Origin: Galactobacter sp052108535
GTDB taxonomy: Bacteria > Actinomycetota > Actinomycetes > Actinomycetales > Micrococcaceae
Length of the DNA stretch: 64,000 bases
Direction of reading: 5' to 3'
NCBI GenBank assembly: GCA_052108535.1
Contig: JBQDZM010000002.1
Span: 92,030 to 156,029, forward strand
Shown here: piece after piece, positions 58,239-64,000 of the stretch
How positions within the stretch are numbered: position 1 is the stretch's first letter
Layout: each line of letters starts with the position of its first letter
The notes under the pieces: model-generated
Database searches by the model: none
Seen by the model: only the letters and a program-made list of their open reading frames with translations
Told to the model about the DNA's origin: nothing
Program-made: the position numbers and the translations under genes

Positions 58239-59572
58239 GCTCCGATCAGGCTCTGGCCGCATACGCGCAGCACGCTGCCGTTGATCCCGGCGGCCGCGTC
58301 GGAGGCGAGGAAGGCCACGCCCTCGGCCACATCTCGGGGCAGGCCACCCTGCTGCAGGCTGGGAAGGACGAGTCGTCCGGCCCATTTGGGGCCAAACGGC
58401 ATCTTGGCCGTCATGTCGGTCTCGATGAAGCCTGGGGCCACGGCGTTGACGCCCCCGAAGTGGTCGGAGAACACCTCGGCTTCCGCTTCTACTAGCCCGA
58501 TGACGCCCGCCTTGGACGCGCCGTAGTTGGTTTGGCCCCGGTTGCCCGCGATACCGGAGGTGGAGGCCAGGGAGACGATCCGCAGTCCGGTCAGGCCGGC
58601 GGCCTCGAAGGTACGGTTCATGGCCAGTTGCGACTCCAGGTTCACGGCCATCACCGAGTCCCAGCGCGCCTTGCCCATGTTGACGAGCAATTTGTCCCGG
58701 GTGATGCCGGCGTTGTGCACCACGATGTCCAGGCCCCCGTGGCGGGAGCGGGCGTGGTCCAGGATGACTTGTCCAGCCTCGGGTCGGGTGACGTCAAGCT
58801 GCAGGGCGGTGCCGCCGATCCGGTTGGTTACGGCGGCCAGCGCCTCCCCCGCCTGCGGTACATCCACCGAGACCACGGTGGCGCCGTCGCGGGAGAGCAC
58901 GGAGGCGATCTCGGCGCCGATACCGCGGGCGGCCCCGGTCACCACGGCCACCTTCCCTGCCAGTGGCCGTTCGGAGTCTGCGGGAAGTTCTCCCCGAGAC
59001 CCGCTGACCGTGAGGAACTGACCGTCCACGTACGCGCTGCGCCCGGAGAGCAGGAAGCGCAAGGCACCCAACACGGACGGCGCGGTGACGGGCGCGTCCT
59101 TGGCCACCACGATGCCGTTGGCCGTGGCGCCGCCACGCATCTCATGTGCCAGCGAGCGCACCAGGCCGGTCACGGCCTGCCTCGCAGCGCGGGTGGACTG
59201 CCCGACGGATGCGTCCGCCTCCCGCGACACGACCACCACCCGCGCGCCGGGGCCGAGCCGCCGCACGGCGTCGGCCAGTTCCAGCGCTGGCGCGGAGAGA
59301 TCGGAAGGCGAGCTCACGTCGTCGAGCATGACCAGGATGCCGCCCAACCGAATGTCACCGGCGTCGTGGGAGCGGACGTCGACATCCCAGCTGAGCAGTT
59401 CCTCGGAGAGCTCATGTGCAGCATCCGAGCCGCCGATCAGTTGCAGCGGACCCTGCAGCAGTGGGTCGCCTGCGCGGAACCGCCGGAGCTTGGCCGGACG
59501 CGGAAGGCCCAGCGGCTTGGCCAGAGCGGCACCGAGGCCGCGGGAAACGAACTTTTGATACCCGTTAGTCAT
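58235..59572 (-). CDS. FabG4-type 3-oxoacyl reductase (two Rossmann domains)
   Basis: A 445-residue short-chain dehydrogenase of the high-molecular-weight FabG class. The first ~200 residues form a degenerate Rossmann domain. The second domain is complete, with VVTGAARGIGAEI, HNAGITRDKLL and catalytic YGASKAG. Such enzymes prefer NADH and long-chain CoA thioesters. ATG 59572 is the start; stop overlaps the MaoC start. Homologous to mycobacterial FabG4 by size and layout. Confidence 0.88.
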   Translation of the reverse strand: MTNGYQKFVSRGLGAALAKPLGLPRPAKLRRFRAGDPLLQGPLQLIGGSDAAHELSEELLSWDVDVRSHDAGDIRLGGILVMLDDVSSPSDLSAPALELADAVRRLGPGARVVVVSREADASVGQSTRAARQAVTGLVRSLAHEMRGGATANGIVVAKDAPVTAPSVLGALRFLLSGRSAYVDGQFLTVSGSRGELPADSERPLAGKVAVVTGAARGIGAEIASVLSRDGATVVSVDVPQAGEALAAVTNRIGGTALQLDVTRPEAGQVILDHARSRHGGLDIVVHNAGITRDKLLVNMGKARWDSVMAVNLESQLAMNRTFEAAGLTGLRIVSLASTSGIAGNRGQTNYGASKAGVIGLVEAEAEVFSDHFGGVNAVAPGFIETDMTAKMPFGPKWAGRLVLPSLQQGGLPRDVAEGVAFLASDAAAGINGSVLRVCGQSLIGA

Positions 59573-59589
59573 GGTCTTCTCTCGTATCC

Positions 59590-60870
59590 TCACGCGGCCT
59601 TGAGGAGGGCGACGACGCCCTGTCCACCAGCGGCGCACACGGACACCAGGCCATAGCCGGATCCGCGCTGGTGCAACATCTTCGCCAACGTGGCGACGAT
59701 GCGCCCGCCGGTGGCCGCGAACGGGTGGCCTGCTGCCAGCGAAGAACCGGCCACATTGAGCTTGGCGCGATCCACGCTGCCGAGCGGTGCGTCCAGGCCG
59801 AGGCGATCGCGGCAGAAGTCGGGGTCCTCCCAGGCCTTCAAGGTGGAGAGCACGGTGCCGGCGAAGGCCTCGTGGATCTCGAGGAAGTCCAGGTCCGCGA
59901 GCGTCAGCCCGTTGCGCGCCAGCAGGCGGGGTACGGCGTAGGCCGGTGCCATCAACAGGCCCTCGTCACCGGACACGAAGTCGACGGCGGCCAGCTCGTG
60001 GTCCACGAATTCGGCCTGGGGTGTGAGCCCATTCTGCTGGGCGAACTCGTCCGTGCCGAGCAGGACCACGGAGGCGCCGTCGGTCAGCGGGGTCGAGTTG
60101 CCTGCCGTCATGGTGGCCTCGCCCGGCAGATTGCGTCCAAAGGCGGGCTTGAGCTTGCCGAGTTTCTCGAGGGTGGATTCGGGGCGCAGGTTGTTGTCGC
60201 GGCTGAGACCACGGAACCCGGTGATGAGGTCATCGAAGAAGTGTTCGTCGTAGGCGGCCGCCAGGTTCAGATGGCTGGCCAGGGCGAGTTCGTCCTGTTC
60301 CTGACGGGTCACGCCCCACTTTGCGGTGGTGATGGCCTGGTGCTCACCCATCGACAGGCCCGTGCGCGGTTCGTCGGTGCCGGGAGCCGAGGGCGCCAGG
60401 TCGCGGGGACGGAGTTTGGTGATCGCTGCAATCTTCTGCTTCGTGGTGCGCGCTCGGGAGAGTTCCAGGAGTGCAGCACGGGCGCCGTCGGAGACGGCGA
60501 TGGGGGCATCGGAGATGGAATCCACGCCACCGCCGATGGCTGAGGTGAAACGTCCGGCCCGAATGGAGTCCGCGAGGGAACCGATGGCTTCCATGCCGGT
60601 GGCGCAGGCCATCTGCACGTCGTAGGCAGGGGTGGCTGGATCCAGGGTGGACCCGAGGACCACTTCACGAGTCAGGTTGAAGTCACGCGACTGCTTCAGT
60701 ACGGCGCCGGCTGCGACTGCACCCACCCGCTGCCCCTGAAGGCCGGTCCGGGCCACGAGCCCGTCGAGGGCGGCGGAAAGCATGTCCTGATTGGAGGCTC
60801 CGACGTAGGCGCCGTGGGCACGGGCGAAGGGGATGCGGTTTCCTGCGAGAACGTAGGCGGGTGTCGCCAT
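59590..60870 (-). CDS. Acetyl-CoA C-acetyltransferase (thiolase, FadA2-like)
   Basis: A 426-residue thiolase. The nucleophilic cysteine lies in QMACATGMEAIGS, the catalytic His in SSLAAGHPFAATGG and the second Cys in VCAAGGQG; EIHEAFAGTV is the usual NEAF-type segment. ATG 60870 gives the family N-terminus (AYVLAGNRIPFARAHGAY). It probably carries out the thiolytic or condensing step with the reductase and dehydratase encoded just downstream. A palindromic operator candidate lies in its promoter region. Confidence 0.92.
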   Translation of the reverse strand: MATPAYVLAGNRIPFARAHGAYVGASNQDMLSAALDGLVARTGLQGQRVGAVAAGAVLKQSRDFNLTREVVLGSTLDPATPAYDVQMACATGMEAIGSLADSIRAGRFTSAIGGGVDSISDAPIAVSDGARAALLELSRARTTKQKIAAITKLRPRDLAPSAPGTDEPRTGLSMGEHQAITTAKWGVTRQEQDELALASHLNLAAAYDEHFFDDLITGFRGLSRDNNLRPESTLEKLGKLKPAFGRNLPGEATMTAGNSTPLTDGASVVLLGTDEFAQQNGLTPQAEFVDHELAAVDFVSGDEGLLMAPAYAVPRLLARNGLTLADLDFLEIHEAFAGTVLSTLKAWEDPDFCRDRLGLDAPLGSVDRAKLNVAGSSLAAGHPFAATGGRIVATLAKMLHQRGSGYGLVSVCAAGGQGVVALLKAA

Positions 60871-60937
60871 GGTGTGTGCTCCTGTGATTGGGGCGGGAGG
60901 ACCTTGGGCGGTCTCCAAAGTATGTATCCGAAACCCA

Positions 60938-60954
60938 GAGTACCTGGTACGCTC
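60938..60954. promoter_or_regulatory. Candidate TetR operator between fadA2-like gene and tetR
   Basis: GTACCTGGTAC (60940-60950) is a perfect palindrome around a central T, with GAG and CTC partly extending it. It lies in the 90-base divergent promoter gap, so the TetR protein could control both directions. Confidence 0.5.
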
Positions 60955-60960
60955 GGTATC

Positions 60961-61608
60961 GTGAAGCAGCTCACCGATCTTGATGGCGTCGACAACCCGG
61001 ATGGCAGGGAGACGCGCTGGGTGGATCATCGTAGTCGGAAACGGCAAAACTTGGTCCGGTCCGCACGCAAATCCATCCACCTCAACGGCCCCGGCGTGCC
61101 GATGGACGTCATCGCCGGGGACGCCGGTACTTCCAAGTCCGTGGTTTACCGCTACTTTGGCGGCAAGGATGGCCTCCGCTCCGCGATCGGCGCAGACGTG
61201 GTGGACGGCCTGCGCGACGCGGTGGTCGCAGCCGCCGCGGCAACGTCGGACCCTGCCGCCTCCCTGCGAGCGATGGTGCGCACCTACTTGGAGCAGGCCG
61301 CCTCCTCCCCCAACACCTACGCCTTCGTCCTGGGTGGCGAGCCCGCGCCGGCCGCGGACGCCCCGTCGGACACGGTGCTGGCCTTCACCCGTGATCTTGC
61401 ACAGCTCATGGGAGAGCGGCTCGACGAATTGGCGCCCCTCGGCGACGCAGGCGCCCTGGCCAGCATCCGCTCCTATGCCGCGATCGGCCTCATCCGCTCC
61501 GCAGGTGAGTCCTGGCTGGCCGGACAGCCCCCGCGCGAGTCCCCCGAGGACCTGGCCGCCACCATCACCGGCTGGCTGCTCGCAGGACTTACCACCTCAA
61601 ACCATTGA
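60961..61608 (+). CDS. TetR family transcriptional regulator
   Basis: A 215-residue regulator. The N-terminal helix-turn-helix is recognisable (MDVIAGDAGTSKSVVYRYFG, then KDGLRSAIG), followed by the all-helical ligand-binding domain. GTG 60961 is used; the frame is open earlier but that part lies inside the divergent promoter. It is flanked by the divergent thiolase operon and by the acyl-CoA oxidase-like gene 57 bases downstream, so an acyl-CoA ligand is a reasonable inference. Confidence 0.88.
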   Translation: MKQLTDLDGVDNPDGRETRWVDHRSRKRQNLVRSARKSIHLNGPGVPMDVIAGDAGTSKSVVYRYFGGKDGLRSAIGADVVDGLRDAVVAAAAATSDPAASLRAMVRTYLEQAASSPNTYAFVLGGEPAPAADAPSDTVLAFTRDLAQLMGERLDELAPLGDAGALASIRSYAAIGLIRSAGESWLAGQPPRESPEDLAATITGWLLAGLTTSNH

Positions 61609-61665
61609 ATCTTCACCCCTTTCGTTGTTCCTCACTGAAGTTGGATCGTTAACTAAGGAAGCATG

Positions 61666-63720
61666 ATGACCGAGCCCCGCATCAACGTCGAAGCCCTCTC
61701 CCAGCAGTTGATGGGTCGCTGGGCCGAGGCCCGCACCACGTCCCGTGAGCTGGCTAAGCGCCCTGCCCTGCACAAGATCGAGGGGCAGTCCGTCCCCGAG
61801 CATCGGCAGCGGACGCTGGAGAACCTCTCCACCCTGGTTAACGAGGGAGCCATCAAGCGCGCCTTCCCCAAGAAATTCGGCGGTGACGACAACCACGGAG
61901 CCAACATCGCGGCCTTCGAGGAACTTGTCACGGCCGACCCTTCGCTGCAGATCAAGTCGGGCGTGCAGTGGGGACTCTTCGGGTCCGCCGTACTGCACTT
62001 AGGCAATGCAGAGCAGCACGAGAAGTGGCTGCCCGGCATCATGAACCTGGACATCCCTGGCGCCTTCGCGATGACCGAGATCGGACACGGATCCGACGTG
62101 GCGTCGCTGGGCACCACCGCCACGTACGACCCTGAGACGGAAGAGTTCGTCATCAACACGCCCTTCCGTGCGGCGTGGAAGGAATTCTTGGGCAATGCCG
62201 CCCTGCACGCCAAGGCCGCAACCGTGTTCGCTCAGCTGATCACCAACGGCGTCAATCATGGCGTGCACTGCTTCTATGTCCCGGTTCGCGACGAGAACCT
62301 CAACCTGCTCCCTGGTGTCTCTAGTGAGGACGATGGCGTCAAGGGTGGGCTCAACGGCATCGATAACGGTCGCTTCGCCTTTGACCACGTGCACGTCCCC
62401 CGCACCAACCTGCTCAACCGTTACGGTGATGTCGCTGCCGATGGCACCTATTCGTCTTCCATCGACTCCCCCGGCCGCCGCTTCTTCACCATGATCGGCA
62501 CCTTGGTCCAGGGGCGGGTGTCCTTGGACGGTGCCGCCGTTGCAGCCTCGAAGTTGTCCCTGCAGATCGCAACCACGTACGCCAATCAGCGTCGTCAGTT
62601 CAACGCGTCCTCCGACATTCACGAGGAGGTGCTGCTGGACTATGGCCGCCACCAGCGGCGCCTGATCCCCAGGATCGCACGTACGTACGCCGAATCCTTT
62701 GCGCATGAGGAACTGTTGGCCACGTTCGACGGCGTCTTCTCCGGAGAGCACGACACCGACGCCGACCGTGAGGCCTTGGAAACGTTGGCCGCTGCTCTCA
62801 AGCCAGCCAGCACCTGGGACGCACTCGACACCATCCAGGAGTGCCGTGAGGCTTGTGGTGGCGCTGGCTTCATGGCCGAGAACCGCTTCACCGGACTGCA
62901 TGCAGACCTGGACATCTATGCAACCTTCGAGGGTGACAACAACATCCTGCTGCAGCTGGTCGGCAAGCGTCTGCTCACCGACTTCGCCGCTGAGTTCAAG
63001 GGGATGGATGCCAAGGGGCTGGCCAAGTATGTCCTGAAGACCGGGGCCGACGCCGTGGCTTCTCGCACCGGCGTCCGCGTGCTGGGCCAGGAGGCGCACG
63101 ATGCCGCCTCCACTCGTCGCTCCGTGGCGGAACTGAAGGATCCTGAGGTCCAGCGCGAGTTGTTGGAGCAGCGCGTTCACGTGGCCGTGGCTGAGATTGG
63201 GCGGGCTATTCAGGGAGCATCCAAGAAGTCCCCGGCCGAGAAGGCTGCAGTGTTCAATGAACACCAGAACGATTTGATTGCGGCAGCCAAGGTTCACGCC
63301 CGCCTGCTGCAGTGGGAAGCGTTCACCCGTGCCCTTGAGGGTGTTGAGGACGCTGACACCGCACAGGTGCTCACCTGGGTTCGGGATCTCTTCGCCCTGA
63401 CGAGCATCGAGGAGGAGTTGGCCTGGTACCTGATGAATGGCCGCCTCTCCCCGCAGCGGGCACGGGCACTGAAGGATTATGTGTCGCGACTCGTCCTGCG
63501 TTTGCGTCCCCACGCCCAGGATTTGGTGGATGCGTTCGGGTACACGCAGGAGCACCTGCGTGCGCCCCTGTCTTCCGGAGCGGAACAGAAGCGCCAGGAT
63601 GAGGCGGCGGAGTATTTCCGTCACTTGCGTGCCGACCCAGATTCCCCCGTGGATGAGAAGGTCTTGCGCAAGCGTGCCAAGGCTGACGCCAAGAAGCGGC
63701 AAGTACGTGTGGTCCGCTGA
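61666..63720 (+). CDS. Acyl-CoA oxidase/dehydrogenase-like flavoprotein
   Basis: A 684-residue protein with the acyl-CoA dehydrogenase core (AFAMTEIGHGSDVASLGTTA, GQGR-like VQGRVSLDGAAV) and a C-terminal ACOX-like domain. LHADLDIYATFEGDNNILLQ contains the likely catalytic glutamate as in acyl-CoA oxidases (YEGDN). Size also favours the oxidase group over FadE5 (about 610). ATG 61666 is chosen over 61663 because AAGGAA is then 5 bases away. It probably starts fatty-acid beta-oxidation with the neighbouring enzymes. Confidence 0.88.
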   Translation: MTEPRINVEALSQQLMGRWAEARTTSRELAKRPALHKIEGQSVPEHRQRTLENLSTLVNEGAIKRAFPKKFGGDDNHGANIAAFEELVTADPSLQIKSGVQWGLFGSAVLHLGNAEQHEKWLPGIMNLDIPGAFAMTEIGHGSDVASLGTTATYDPETEEFVINTPFRAAWKEFLGNAALHAKAATVFAQLITNGVNHGVHCFYVPVRDENLNLLPGVSSEDDGVKGGLNGIDNGRFAFDHVHVPRTNLLNRYGDVAADGTYSSSIDSPGRRFFTMIGTLVQGRVSLDGAAVAASKLSLQIATTYANQRRQFNASSDIHEEVLLDYGRHQRRLIPRIARTYAESFAHEELLATFDGVFSGEHDTDADREALETLAAALKPASTWDALDTIQECREACGGAGFMAENRFTGLHADLDIYATFEGDNNILLQLVGKRLLTDFAAEFKGMDAKGLAKYVLKTGADAVASRTGVRVLGQEAHDAASTRRSVAELKDPEVQRELLEQRVHVAVAEIGRAIQGASKKSPAEKAAVFNEHQNDLIAAAKVHARLLQWEAFTRALEGVEDADTAQVLTWVRDLFALTSIEEELAWYLMNGRLSPQRARALKDYVSRLVLRLRPHAQDLVDAFGYTQEHLRAPLSSGAEQKRQDEAAEYFRHLRADPDSPVDEKVLRKRAKADAKKRQVRVVR

Positions 63721-63788
63721 ATAGGTCCGTCCGGACGTATCCACGACTGATCAACCGCTGGGCCGGCGCCGAGCCGTAGACCAGAACA

Positions 63789-63820
63789 TGAGGCGATCCT
63801 CCTTTGGGAGGATCGCCTCA
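63789..63820. terminator. Terminator after the acyl-CoA oxidase-like gene
   Basis: A perfect 14-bp stem (63789-63802 with 63807-63820), TTTG loop, followed by TAACTTCTTT. Confidence 0.8.
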
Positions 63821-63830
63821 TAACTTCTTT

Positions 63831-63853
63831 CGATGATCGGGTGGCGATCATCG
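63831..63853. repeat. Inverted repeat beyond the last gene
   Basis: CGATGATCG (63831-63839) pairs with CGATCATCG (63845-63853). It lies 6 bases beyond the stop of the minus-strand gene and is followed on that strand by AAAGAAG, so it may be its terminator. Confidence 0.5.
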
Positions 63854-63859
63854 GCCTAT

Positions 63860-64000
63860 TTAGGCTGCGCCGTTGTCGAGGAGTCTTGGGGCGAGTTGGC
63901 GGAGTCGGTCTTCTGCGGTGTAGATGGCGTTCTCTTGGGTTTGAAGTTCGCGCTCACGTTCGTGTTGTTGCTGGCGCTGGTCCGCTCGGCCTTCCCGGTA
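63860..64000 (-). CDS. Unrecognised protein, C-terminal 46 residues (cut by window end)
   Basis: An open frame enters from the right edge and stops at TAA (63860-63862). The visible 46 residues are Gln-, Glu- and Arg-rich (QRQQQHERERELQTQEN) and probably form a coiled coil, ending in YTAEDRLRQLAPRLLDNGAA. I do not recognise the family. Codons are somewhat less GC-biased than in neighbouring genes, so an accessory or mobile-element gene is possible but unproven. Confidence 0.5.
   Translation of the reverse strand, partial: YREGRADQRQQQHERERELQTQENAIYTAEDRLRQLAPRLLDNGAA

Overview
The window is a high-GC chromosomal segment of an actinomycete, most probably of the Micrococcaceae (Arthrobacter/Micrococcus relatives). 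Reasons: an actinobacterial cytochrome bc1-aa3 branch (qcrCAB with di-haem QcrC, ctaCDEF), RbpA, mycothiol synthesis (mshC), pupylation (pup, pafA, dop, arc), a lipid-phosphate mannosyltransferase beside rbpA, TatA/TatC beside HelY, and a single-chain PafBC of the kind known from Arthrobacter. Gene order from about 32 to 54 kb follows the order known for the Mycobacterium tuberculosis helY-tatCA-pafCB-pafA-pup-dop-mpa-trmI-PAC2-mshC-uppP region, with the proteasome genes absent. Coding density is very high, many neighbours overlap by 4 bases, and no gene-free stretch exceeds 300 bases.

Layout: 0-3.3 kb leuA (3' end), recO, uppS, pyrD. 3.4-6 kb DUF3043 membrane protein, an M20 dipeptidase and an A-type Fe-S carrier. 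6.1-15.2 kb respiratory block: ctaC-ctaD-ctaF on plus; ctaE-qcrC-qcrA-qcrB on minus; a GntR/UTRA regulator and an HXXEE membrane protein lie between. 15.4-19 kb trpD, a hairpin cluster, a lone Lrp effector domain, DUF3054, a FadR-type regulator and an M23 peptidase. 19.2-24.9 kb a jetA-jetB-jetC (Wadjet/MksFEB-type SMC) operon that lacks jetD. 25-32.4 kb a short UvrA-like ABC protein, a MalY/PatB aminotransferase, deformylase, an RlmA-like methyltransferase, NfeD plus SPFH protein, and rbpA behind a sigma-R-type promoter. 32.5-50.4 kb a long minus-strand series: site-2 protease, trmI, arc, dop, pup, pafA, two FKBP proteins, pafBC, small membrane protein, tatA, tatC, helY, amidohydrolase, mannosyltransferase. 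50.4-57 kb PAC2 protein, mshC, uppP, small proteins, an acyl-CoA dehydrogenase, an M20 peptidase and tRNA-Leu(GAG). 57.4-63.7 kb a lipid cluster (MaoC dehydratase, FabG4-type reductase, FadA2-type thiolase, TetR, acyl-CoA oxidase-like protein). The last 140 bases hold the 3' end of an unrecognised minus-strand gene.

Functionally, leuA/trpD/pyrD serve biosynthesis; ctaCDEF and qcrCAB form the terminal respiratory supercomplex; uppS, uppP and the mannosyltransferase handle polyprenyl lipid carriers; and pup-pafA-dop-arc-pafBC couple protein tagging to the DNA-damage response. The two most notable points are a pupylation locus with no 20S proteasome genes, in which pup overlaps pafA directly and ARC lacks the usual C-terminal tyrosine motif, and a three-gene SMC system whose nuclease partner is missing from the locus. 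All calls come from reading motifs and context; no database search was run.
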